Below are positions 7,371 to 14,571 of a DNA stretch of 64,000 nucleotides, piece by piece. This DNA is from an uncultured Arachnia sp. (GTDB lineage: Bacteria > Actinomycetota > Actinomycetes > Propionibacteriales > Propionibacteriaceae). The stretch's first letter is position 1; the number at the start of each line of letters is the position of its first letter. The position numbers were made by a program, and so were the translations under genes. Under the pieces are notes generated by a model that was not told the origin of the DNA, made no database searches, and saw nothing but the letters and a program-made list of their open reading frames with translations. The stretch spans positions 62,001 through 126,000 of the forward strand of contig CANLSH010000006.1 of NCBI GenBank assembly GCA_947493705.1. The letters are read 5' to 3'.

Positions 7371-8231
7371 GTGAGCGAGATCAACTTTGCCCGGTACCGG
7401 GCCTATGTCGACGCACGGGTCGAGGCGAACAACGCCATGATCGCGCTCCTTGCAGGCTCTCGGCTGGCCGCGCACAGTCTCCAGCTGCACAGCGGGTCTC
7501 CTCATCAGCTCCCCGGACTTTTTCCGGCAGTGAGCGACATTGACCGTTTCAACCTGTTACCGGATCGAGCTTCGCAGCTCCTACTCGACGCCGATGCGCA
7601 CCTCGCAGCCGTGGCGATTCCGTACGCACTGGCTGTCTATGAGGCTTTCGTTAAAGATGCAATCACCATGCTGGGCGACGCAGGCTACGCAGTGTCACAG
7701 GCTTGGGGTGCCTTGAATGCGGGGCGCATGCACAAGACCTTCTTCGACGCGGCTGGCGTCGCGGAACCAGCTGATGTGATCCCTCTCTTCCACGTGTTGC
7801 GTTGTGTTCGGAATGCCCAGATTCACCACGCCGGCCAGGTGACAACTGAAGTGACCGAGGTACTGGACTCCTTGACTGATGCGCAGCGCGAGCGATGGGA
7901 GCGACTGACGATGGCTCCGCTCGATTCGATGATGAGGGACGGAAAGCTGCACTTCACAATCGGCCATTTGATCGCTGCGTTTGCGGTCACGAAGGAGGGT
8001 GCACGGCGACTCAACGAGGTTCTGGGGCAGAAACTGAGCAGAGAGACCTGGGCCGGGATCGCCGTCGTCGACTTCGCCGAATCTGCTGAGCACCCGCGCA
8101 ACAGCAGGCAGTGGAAGCGTGGACTCTTGGGGTTCGCGCGATTCCATTACCTTGGGGGGCTAAGTCTGAGCGCGGAAGAACTCGAACTCGCGGCACGACA
8201 GTCGGGCTACTGGACGGCGACATCGTGGTGA
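7371..8231 (+). CDS. Cargo protein with HEPN-like R-x4-H motif
   Basis: A 286-residue soluble, helical protein of no family I recognise with certainty. Visible features are a helix AVAIPYALAVYEAFVKDAIT at about residues 84-103 and, about 55 residues later, VLRCVRNAQIHHAG, which carries R-N-A-x-x-H-H, the R-x4-H signature of HEPN domains (as in MAE_28990/MAE_18760-like and RiboL-PSP-type proteins). HEPN proteins are frequently RNases in toxin-antitoxin or anti-phage systems. GTG 7371 is used as start; ATG 7341 is an alternative that adds ten residues. It lies between SCO6880 and the next backbone gene and is followed by tRNA-like sequence, both unusual for the transfer operon. Confidence 0.5.
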   Translation: MSEINFARYRAYVDARVEANNAMIALLAGSRLAAHSLQLHSGSPHQLPGLFPAVSDIDRFNLLPDRASQLLLDADAHLAAVAIPYALAVYEAFVKDAITMLGDAGYAVSQAWGALNAGRMHKTFFDAAGVAEPADVIPLFHVLRCVRNAQIHHAGQVTTEVTEVLDSLTDAQRERWERLTMAPLDSMMRDGKLHFTIGHLIAAFAVTKEGARRLNEVLGQKLSRETWAGIAVVDFAESAEHPRNSRQWKRGLLGFARFHYLGGLSLSAEELELAARQSGYWTATSW

Positions 8232-8308
8232 AAAGAACACGGGGGCTCTGTACCCATTGAGCTACATCCGGCTTTGCCGGAGCCAGGAGTCGAACCTGGG
8301 TCTCCACT
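8224..8308 (-). other. tRNA-like segment in permuted order (3' half before 5' half)
   Basis: On the minus strand a T arm and acceptor 3' strand come first: stem CCAGG, loop TTCGACT, stem CCTGG, then CTCCGGC and A (about 8308 down to 8275). After only two bases (AA) follows the matching 5' acceptor strand GCCGGA with a D arm, GCTC-AATGGGTACA-GAGC (8272 down to 8244), and a possible anticodon-like stem CGTG/CACG with a ten-base loop. GCCGGA and TCCGGC pair perfectly over six bases. The next position has an extra T, the anticodon arm is not canonical, and no anticodon can be assigned. Further D-arm-like text lies upstream at 8360-8390. It is either a permuted tRNA gene, a degenerate tRNA array or an att-site mimic. 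Confidence 0.45.
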
Positions 8309-8428
8309 GTTTTTGTGCGAATTGAGGTTGTGACCCTCTAGCCCATGAGTGGCATCCGCTATGTAAGAAGACACTCTACCACGGACTTGGGTGCGCACCT
8401 CCTCGTCACACGGCACCAGGAGGTCACC

Positions 8429-9259
8429 ATGCCCACGTTCTTCGATTCGACTGCTGACGCCGCCGAGGCATCCGAGGCGCTGCGGGGGCTGGCCCACGCG
8501 AGCCGGGGTTTCGATCAGCCCGCCGAGATGTACGGGGTGATCGGTGATCTGTCCTCGGGGATGCGCTCGCTGCGGCAGGCGCTCGACCAGATCGCCGATG
8601 TTCATGAGCGGAAGGCCGCTCACGCGTTCAACGACGCTGGCGACCACGAGGCGGGAGTGCGCGACGCGCTCGCCACTGCGGAGGAGTTGCGTCAGGCTGC
8701 GAACCTCGTCGACCGGGCGTACGACCGGCTCGCGGAAGGCTTCATCGCCGCCGGGCGGATCGCCTGGCATCCTGAGCCCGCCGTCGAGGAGTCCGCGCCG
8801 TCGCGGTGGGTCAGCGTGGTGTTCCTCCAGGGCGAGGAGGCCGACCGGCCGTTGCGTATCCTCGGCGAACTGGGGCATGTCGATGCGGTGGACTTCCTCG
8901 CGCAGTGGGACTACGGCGACGAGACCACGCAGGCCGCGCTGGAGAACGGGTACGTCTACGACGAACCCGGCGAGGGCACCAACGACCGGGTGGCGCTCTC
9001 GGGCGACTACGCGCTCGTCGTCAACCCGCACGTCGGCTACGTCTCGCTGCTGCGCCGCTACACCGAACCGGAGGCCGAGCTCCCGGATACCGAACAAGTC
9101 ACGTCCGAGCCGGTGCAGGGTGGGCCGGAGTTGCTGGTGTCGTACTCGTCGCCGGGCGCTCCGGAGCGGGCCGAGCTGCCGACGGCGAAGCGGGATGGGT
9201 CGTGGTTCGAGCCGGCGAAGATCACGGCGGTCAAGCAGTCGCGGGGGCTGGTGCTGTGA
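8429..9259 (+). CDS. Hypothetical protein of the conjugation cluster
   Basis: A 276-residue protein starting at ATG 8429 with a strong AGGAGGT at 8418-8424. The first 115 residues are helical (ASEALRGLAHASRGFD, LSSGMRSLRQALDQIADVHE, VRDALATAEELRQAANLVDR) and look like a coiled domain. A second domain begins near RWVSVVFLQGEEADRPLRI and contains AVDFLAQWDYGDETTQ and YALVVNPHVGYVSLLRRY. I recognise no enzymatic motif. The stop overlaps the start of the VirB4-like ATPase (GTGA), so it is translated with the secretion ATPase and may be an accessory to it. Confidence 0.65.
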   Translation: MPTFFDSTADAAEASEALRGLAHASRGFDQPAEMYGVIGDLSSGMRSLRQALDQIADVHERKAAHAFNDAGDHEAGVRDALATAEELRQAANLVDRAYDRLAEGFIAAGRIAWHPEPAVEESAPSRWVSVVFLQGEEADRPLRILGELGHVDAVDFLAQWDYGDETTQAALENGYVYDEPGEGTNDRVALSGDYALVVNPHVGYVSLLRRYTEPEAELPDTEQVTSEPVQGGPELLVSYSSPGAPERAELPTAKRDGSWFEPAKITAVKQSRGLVL

Positions 9260-10740
9260 CCGAGGATCGTGCGCGGCTGCACACCGCCGTTCTGGTGGCA
9301 CCGTCGAAGGAGCGGCGGAAGCTCCGCAAGCAGCGCCGCAAAGCCGAGGCCAGGCTCCACGCCGAGCAGCGGAAGACGGCGCTTGCCGCCGCGAAGGCGA
9401 AGGCTGAGGTGGAACGTGCCGAGCGTCGCGCGACTGTCTACCTGCCGAGGGCCGGCGAGCCCGGTGCTGCGCGGCTGCGTACTCCGGGCCGGTTCCATCT
9501 GACGCGGCATCAGGACACGTCGGCGACGTTGGCGGGCGCGTACCCGTTCGTCGCCGAGGGCGGTCTCGGTGCCGATGGCGTGTTCGTCGGCCAAGACCTC
9601 TACTCGGGCGGGAGCTTCGTCTACGACCCGTGGGTGCTCTACGCGCGCGGCATCATCACCGCACCCAACGTGGTGCTGGCCGGGATCGTCGGCTCCGGCA
9701 AATCCTCGCTGGCCAAGTCCCTCTACACGCGGTCGCTACCGTTCGGGCGGCGCGTATACGTGCCCGGCGATCCAAAGGGCGAACACACCGCCGTCGCCAA
9801 CGCCGTCGGCGGACGCGCCATCGTCCTCGGCCACGGCCTCAACACTCGCCTGAATCCACTCGACGAAGGCCGCCGCCCCAGCGGCCTCTCGGACGAGCAA
9901 TGGGCCTCGACCGTCGCCGCGCGACGCCGTGACCTGATCGGCGCACTCGCGGAGACCGTGCTCGCGCGCGGCTTGTCGCCGTTGGAGCACACGGCGATCG
10001 ACATCGCCCTGACCCAGACCGTGCGGGAGAACGACGTGCCGATCCTGCCGATGGTCGTTGACCGCATCCTCGCCCCGAGCGCGGATGCCGACGGCAGACT
10101 GGCCGAGGACGGCAGGCTCGTCGGGCACGCGCTGCGCCGCCTCGTCGCCGGTGACCTGGCCGGGCTGTTCGACGGACCTTCAACGGTCGCATTCGACCCA
10201 TCGTTGCCGATGATCTCACTCGACCTCTCACGGGTCACCGAGAACTCGACACTCATCTCGGTGTTGATGACCTGCTCGTCGGCGTGGATGGAGTCCGCGC
10301 TGCTCGACCCGAACGGCGGGCAGCGGTGGGTGATCTACGACGAGGCCTGGCGGCTCATGTCCCATCCCGCACTGCTGCGGCGAATGGATGCGCACTGGCG
10401 ACTCGCCAGGCACTACGGGATCGCGAACATGCTGATCTTCCACAAGCTCACCGACCTCGACAACGTGGGCGACCAAGGCTCCGCCATGCGCTCCCTGGCC
10501 AACTCACTGCTCGCGAACGCCGAGACGCGGATCGTGTACCGGCAAGAGTCCGACCAGCTCGGGCCGACCGCAACCGCCCTCGGTCTGACCGGGACGGAGC
10601 AGCAGCTCTTGCCGAACCTCGGCGTCGGACAAGGCCTGTGGCGGATCAAGGCCAGGAGCTTCGTCTGCCAACACCAGCTCCACCCCGACGAACTCGCCCT
10701 GTTCGACACCAGCAGCCGCGCTGCGGGAGGCCACCAATGA
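9256..10740 (+). CDS. VirB4-like conjugation ATPase
   Basis: A 494-residue protein energising the type IV secretion channel. It starts at GTG 9256, overlapping the preceding stop as GTGA. The first 60 residues are a lysine/arginine-rich coiled coil. Walker A is AGIVGSGKSSLAK at about residues 142-154, preceded by ITAPNVVL; Walker B is RWVIYDEAWRLM, followed by a VirB4-type segment LARHYGIANMLIFHKLTDLD and QESDQLGPTATALGLTGTE. It lacks the long N-terminal CagE-like domain of VirB4 from Gram-negatives, as usual for this actinobacterial type. Its stop overlaps the next gene (ATGA). Confidence 0.85.
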   Translation: MTEDRARLHTAVLVAPSKERRKLRKQRRKAEARLHAEQRKTALAAAKAKAEVERAERRATVYLPRAGEPGAARLRTPGRFHLTRHQDTSATLAGAYPFVAEGGLGADGVFVGQDLYSGGSFVYDPWVLYARGIITAPNVVLAGIVGSGKSSLAKSLYTRSLPFGRRVYVPGDPKGEHTAVANAVGGRAIVLGHGLNTRLNPLDEGRRPSGLSDEQWASTVAARRRDLIGALAETVLARGLSPLEHTAIDIALTQTVRENDVPILPMVVDRILAPSADADGRLAEDGRLVGHALRRLVAGDLAGLFDGPSTVAFDPSLPMISLDLSRVTENSTLISVLMTCSSAWMESALLDPNGGQRWVIYDEAWRLMSHPALLRRMDAHWRLARHYGIANMLIFHKLTDLDNVGDQGSAMRSLANSLLANAETRIVYRQESDQLGPTATALGLTGTEQQLLPNLGVGQGLWRIKARSFVCQHQLHPDELALFDTSSRAAGGHQ

Positions 10741-11285
10741 ACCTCACCAGCCCACGCCGATCTACCCCGAACGACGAAGATGCGATAGCTCCCGTTGAGT
10801 TGCCGCACGTCCTCGTCACCGTCGCAGAAGACGGCACCCTCACCGCGACGGTCGATGGAACACCGTTCGAGGCACAGGAGACGACCGAGTGGACGCGGGC
10901 GACGTTCGGGACGCTCATGGATGCCATCACCAAGGACCGCACCATCGCAGTCCGGGTCGAGGTGCGCGAGAGCGACGGCAGCGTCTTCACCGACATCCTC
11001 CGCACCCGGAAGCCACGACGGGCAGCGGCCCCGCCCGAGACCCCGGCACCAGAGTCACGTCGAAGTCGCCACGCCCGACGGATGCCGCGCTTGGCTGAGG
11101 TCACCGCAGGCGGGTTCGTGCCCGGCGAGGATGTCGCCGTCGCGACGATCGTCTCCCACACCGACGTCACCGGAACCGGGGAGGCCCGTGCACTGATCGA
11201 CCTCGACGAGCTACCCGACGGCACACACGAGGTGATCCTGTTCGGGCACATCTCGGGCACGCTCGCGGTGCGGCGGCTGACATGA
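10737..11285 (+). CDS. Hypothetical protein of the conjugation cluster
   Basis: A 182-residue soluble protein coupled by ATGA overlaps both to the VirB4-like gene and to the VirD4-like gene. It has two parts: residues 20-90 with LPHVLVTVAEDGTLTATVDG and WTRATFGTLMDAITKDR, resembling a small alpha/beta domain, then an Arg-rich linker (ESRRSRHARRMPRLA) and a C-terminal beta-rich domain with VPGEDVAVATIVSHTDVTG and GTHEVILFGH. No family recognised. Its strict coupling between two ATPases suggests it works with them. Confidence 0.65.
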   Translation: MNLTSPRRSTPNDEDAIAPVELPHVLVTVAEDGTLTATVDGTPFEAQETTEWTRATFGTLMDAITKDRTIAVRVEVRESDGSVFTDILRTRKPRRAAAPPETPAPESRRSRHARRMPRLAEVTAGGFVPGEDVAVATIVSHTDVTGTGEARALIDLDELPDGTHEVILFGHISGTLAVRRLT

Positions 11286-13060
11286 ACCAGCGGCAGGCCG
11301 GTGGTATGGGCGACGAGCTCACCAACGCCGCCCTGATTGGCCTGATCGGCACGTTCGGGATCGCTCTCGTCCTCCGCGTCGCTGGTAGCGTCGCCGCGTT
11401 CCTCACAGGTACACCGCAGCCCGAAGCTGGCGTAGCGGCGGGGCTCGCCGTGCTGTTCAACCCCGGCGACCCTGCGACCGCGCTCGGTGCCGACGGGCTC
11501 AACCCAGTCGTCTACTGGCTCGTAAGCACGGCACTGCTCGGCGGACTCGCCGCCGGGATCGTCTGGGTCTGGATAGTGCTACGGCGACACACGCGGAAGA
11601 CCGAGACCGACCCGCACCGACTCGCGGGGGTCGCGACCAGCCACGAGGTTAAGACCGCCGCCGCCGCGAAGGCGCTACTGCACCGCGCGGCCACGCTGCG
11701 GCCCTCCTTGAAGTCGCCCGAATCGCAGGATGTCGGCTACCTGCTCGGTGCCAGTCGTGGCACGAAGGTCTGGGCATCGGTCGAAGACTCGATTCTGCTG
11801 ATCGGCCCGCCCCGCTCAGGCAAGGGCCTGCACGTCGTCATCAACGCGATCCTCGACGCACCCGGCGCGGTCGTCACGACCAGCACGAGGCCCGACAACC
11901 TTACCGCGACCCTCCGCGCCCGACGCCGCAAAGGCGGGCCCGTCGCCGTGTTCGACCCCCAGCACCTCGCCGAAGGCATCCCCGCAGGGCTGCGCTGGTC
12001 ACCCATTCGCGGCTGCGACGACCCGCTGACCGCGATGATCCGCGCCAACGGACTCGCCGCCGCTACCGGCCTCAGCGCCGGCGGGGTCGAGTCTGGAGGG
12101 TTCTGGGAGGGCAAGACCCGCACCGCACTCCAGTCGCTGCTGCACGCGGCCGCGCTGGACGGCCGCCAGCCTGCCGAGCTGTTCAGGTGGACCCTCGACC
12201 CCAGCGCCGCGTCCGAAGCCGTCGCGATCCTCAACTCCCACCCGAACGCGGCGATGGGCTGGGACGACTCCCTTGGCGCGATGATCGACGCCGACCCCAA
12301 GACCCGCGACAGCATTTGGCAAGGCGTCTCCCTTGCACTCGCCGCACTGGCCGACCCGCGCGTGCTCGATGCCGTCACGCCAGGCCCGCACGAGCACTTC
12401 GACCCCGAGACCTTCCTCACCGAGCAAGGCACCCTCTACCTGCTCGCCACCGGTGCCGGAGCCGGAGCCTCCGCATCGCTGGTCGCGGCGTTCGTTGAAG
12501 ACCTCATCGAAACCGCGCGACGGCTCGCCGCCCGCTCACCCGGAGCGCGGCTCGACCCACCACTGTTGCTCGCACTCGACGAGATCGGGAACCTCGCCCC
12601 TCTGCCGTCACTGCCGACGCTCATGGCCGAAGGCGGTGGCACTGGGATCACGACCATGCCGGTCTTGCAGTCCCTCGCCCAGGCTCGCGATCGGTGGAGC
12701 GAGCACCAGGCCGGAGCGATCTGGGACGCCAGCATCGTCAAGATCATCCTCGGCGGCGCATCGAACAGCCGCGACCTCCAAGACCTCTCCACGCTCATCG
12801 GCGAACGCGACGAGTACACCGACAGCGTGACCCTCGGCGACCACGGCACCCGCTCCAACCAGCGCTCCATCCGCCGTGTCCCGATCCTGCCGCCAGACCG
12901 CATCCGCACCCTGCCCTTCGGCACCGGCATCACGATGCTGCGCTCCGCGCCACCCATCGTCACCGATCTGCGCGCCTGGCCCACCCGGCCCGACGCCGCG
13001 CAACTCCGCAGCGACCGCGACGAACTCGAAGCGCTTCTGCGCCACCGTCCCGCCTCCTGA
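11282..13060 (+). CDS. VirD4/TraG-type coupling ATPase
   Basis: A 592-residue type IV coupling protein that delivers DNA to the secretion channel. Two N-terminal membrane helices are visible (LIGLIGTFGIALVLRVAGSV at about 15-35 and VVYWLVSTALLGGLAAGIVW at about 77-97). The motor domain has Walker A LIGPPRSGKGLHVVINAIL at about 176-195, a TraG/TraD-like AVFDPQHLAEG, and Walker B LLLALDEIGNLAPLPSLP at about residues 427-444, followed by the characteristic ITTMPVLQSLAQARDRWSE. It starts at ATG 11282 overlapping the previous stop. No relaxase gene is visible nearby, so its substrate-processing partner lies outside the window. Confidence 0.9.
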   Translation: MNQRQAGGMGDELTNAALIGLIGTFGIALVLRVAGSVAAFLTGTPQPEAGVAAGLAVLFNPGDPATALGADGLNPVVYWLVSTALLGGLAAGIVWVWIVLRRHTRKTETDPHRLAGVATSHEVKTAAAAKALLHRAATLRPSLKSPESQDVGYLLGASRGTKVWASVEDSILLIGPPRSGKGLHVVINAILDAPGAVVTTSTRPDNLTATLRARRRKGGPVAVFDPQHLAEGIPAGLRWSPIRGCDDPLTAMIRANGLAAATGLSAGGVESGGFWEGKTRTALQSLLHAAALDGRQPAELFRWTLDPSAASEAVAILNSHPNAAMGWDDSLGAMIDADPKTRDSIWQGVSLALAALADPRVLDAVTPGPHEHFDPETFLTEQGTLYLLATGAGAGASASLVAAFVEDLIETARRLAARSPGARLDPPLLLALDEIGNLAPLPSLPTLMAEGGGTGITTMPVLQSLAQARDRWSEHQAGAIWDASIVKIILGGASNSRDLQDLSTLIGERDEYTDSVTLGDHGTRSNQRSIRRVPILPPDRIRTLPFGTGITMLRSAPPIVTDLRAWPTRPDAAQLRSDRDELEALLRHRPAS

Positions 13061-13140
13061 CGACGCTTGGAAGCTCCAGTGCACCTGCCTGACAGAGCGA
13101 CCCACACGCAGTTGGTCGCCCGAGTCAGGAGGAGGCCATC

Positions 13141-13581
13141 ATGGCCATTCACACCCAGGAATCGCTGTCAGGCTTCATCGCTTCTGAGCCGTTGCTCACC
13201 GAGACTGCAAAGGGAGACGCCAGGTTCTTCGCCCGTATCGACAAGGAGCACTTCCGCCGCGAGGACGACGGCTCGTTCACGCAGACCGAGACGACCTACC
13301 ACCACTTGGTGATGTTCGGGCGTTCCGCTGAGCACGCGCACGCGAGCTTCGCCCAGGGCGACAACTTCGTCGCCGAGGGCTACACGCGGCCGGTCAACTA
13401 CGAGCGCAACGGTCAGGCAATCGAGGGCGAAGAGTTCGTCGCCAAGAAGATCGGCCACGACGCCGCGCGAACCCGCTACGAGGTCGACCGGACGCCGCGC
13501 AATGGAGTGGGCCGGGACGCAGCAACGTACGAGCCGACGCAGCGAGCAGCGACCGCGGCGCACGCCCCGGTCAGCATGTGA
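13141..13581 (+). CDS. Single-stranded DNA-binding protein
   Basis: A 146-residue SSB-like protein with an OB-fold pattern: GFIASEPLLTETAKGDARFF, ARIDKEHFRREDDGSF, TTYHHLVMFGRSAEHA, FAQGDNFVAEGYTRPVNYER, then EEFVAKKIGHDAARTRYEVD. The order of strands and the VMFGRSAEHA segment correspond to the ssDNA-binding core, and the C-terminal tail is short without the acidic DDDIPF-type tip of housekeeping SSB. A strong AGGAGGAGG at 13129-13136 precedes the ATG. Mobile elements often carry their own SSB to protect the transferred strand. Confidence 0.75.
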   Translation: MAIHTQESLSGFIASEPLLTETAKGDARFFARIDKEHFRREDDGSFTQTETTYHHLVMFGRSAEHAHASFAQGDNFVAEGYTRPVNYERNGQAIEGEEFVAKKIGHDAARTRYEVDRTPRNGVGRDAATYEPTQRAATAAHAPVSM

Positions 13582-13600
13582 GTTCGGGAGTCGAAGCACC

Positions 13601-14158
13601 ATGAACGATCAGCATGAGATGGATGAGCCGGACGTCTTCGACGGACCGCCCCGCGTCACGAACGCGGACATGCCCGAACCGCCGCACCCCGTGAACTGGA
13701 ACCTGCTGACGGCGCACGAGCTGGAGCAGGAATGGCTCGCGCTGAACCGGTGGGTTGACTGGCTGCGGCGCACCTATGGCCTCCCGGTCGCGGTGGTGCC
13801 GCCGTTCTGGCACCACCACCCGGAGATGGTCTGGGAGCTGTCGGCGCTGCACCTGCATTGGCTCGCGGCCTACGACCCCGAGCAGAACGCATCCGCGCCG
13901 CTCGGTTGGCACCGCGACTTCGCCGACGCTCGAGAGCGGCTTCGCTACTGGGTCACGGCCTGCGGTACTCGTGGGGACCGCGACCGCCCGACCCGGCAAG
14001 CTGCGTGGCCCGGTGAGGACCCGGCACCCACGATCCAGGACTTCACCTTCACCGACCGGGACGCCGAGTTCGTCGAGTTCGTCATCGCCCAAGTCCGCAA
14101 GCGCCAGGAGGCCGAAGACGAGTTCTACGCCGGCCTGGACGACGACGAAGCGCAGTAG
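13601..14158 (+). CDS. Hypothetical protein, conjugative element backbone
   Basis: A 185-residue acidic soluble protein from ATG 13601. Notable stretches are HPVNWNLLTAHELEQEWLAL, WVDWLRRTYGLPVAVVPPFW, HHHPEMVWELSALHLHWLAA and RDAEFVEFVIAQVRKRQEAE. The tryptophan-rich pattern around PPFWHHHPEMVWELSALH is typical of conserved hypothetical proteins next to actinobacterial conjugation modules, often annotated only as DUF-containing. No catalytic motif can be assigned. It ends four bases before the next gene and is likely co-transcribed with it. Confidence 0.65.
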   Translation: MNDQHEMDEPDVFDGPPRVTNADMPEPPHPVNWNLLTAHELEQEWLALNRWVDWLRRTYGLPVAVVPPFWHHHPEMVWELSALHLHWLAAYDPEQNASAPLGWHRDFADARERLRYWVTACGTRGDRDRPTRQAAWPGEDPAPTIQDFTFTDRDAEFVEFVIAQVRKRQEAEDEFYAGLDDDEAQ

Positions 14159-14162
14159 ACCG

Positions 14163-14390
14163 ATGAGCGGCTACGCCAAGAAGACCGACCGTCGCCCCTA
14201 CGAGGAGCGGTCGTTCTCCGTCCGGGCCGTCCACCGCGAACGCGCCGACCTGCACAAGCTCGCCGAGGTTCTCATCCGGCTGACATTGCAGGAGACCGGC
14301 GAGAGCCGCGCGGCCCGCGCGGCCGAGCGGGTGCCCGACACCTACCGGGCGGCGCCGGATGGCTTGGCCGCCTCTGAAGCCGCCCGGTAG
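14163..14390 (+). CDS. Small hypothetical protein upstream of the recombinase leader
   Basis: A 75-residue basic protein (SGYAKKTDRRPYEERSFSVR, AVHRERADLHKLAEVLIRLT, LQETGESRAARAAERVPD). No recognised family; the size, charge and position before a site-specific recombinase would suit an accessory DNA-binding protein, but there is no clear helix-turn-helix. Start ATG 14163 is four bases after the preceding stop, so it is translated as part of the same operon. The structured RNA leader begins 13 bases after its stop codon. Confidence 0.55.
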   Translation: MSGYAKKTDRRPYEERSFSVRAVHRERADLHKLAEVLIRLTLQETGESRAARAAERVPDTYRAAPDGLAASEAAR

Positions 14391-14403
14391 AATGAACTGT
14401 GCA

Positions 14404-14561
14404 AGCCTCGCGATGCGGGGTGTTGTGGCCTAAACCTCGCCGCTCGGCGGGCAACACGCACCGAGACCATCGGGTCTCGCCCTACAGCCTTCAACGGCTG
14501 CTCTCACGATCAACACCCCTCCCACCAACAGTGGGAGCGCGAGGCTCGAACCGCGTGAGAG
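14404..14561 (+). ncRNA. Multi-hairpin structured RNA leader of the recombinase gene
   Basis: Nested complementary segments define a closed, branched RNA: AGCCTCGCG (14404-14412) with CGCGAGGCT (14538-14546), and GGGGTGTTG (14417-14425) with CAACACCCC (14511-14519), both perfect nine-base pairings. Inside or between them lie hairpins 14436-14451 (CGCC-GCTC-GGCG core), 14462-14479 (CGAGACC-ATCG-GGTCTCG), 14485-14500 (CAGCC/GGCTG) and 14519-14537 (CTCCCAC-CAACA-GTGGGAG). CTCTCAC (14501-14507) can also pair with GTGAGAG (14555-14561), which overlaps the only Shine-Dalgarno-like sequence before the recombinase ATG at 14572; this would be a pseudoknot that hides the ribosome site. CAACAC at 14452-14457 is an alternative partner for GTGTTG. 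It could be a regulatory leader, a stable small RNA, or an oriT or single-strand origin. Confidence 0.6.
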
Positions 14562-14571
14562 TGAGCCCCCG

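Noticed and set aside
14404..14561. IS110-type bridge RNA
   Set aside because: The adjacent enzyme is a large serine recombinase with resolvase domain, not an IS110 DEDD transposase, and no donor/target loop logic is visible.
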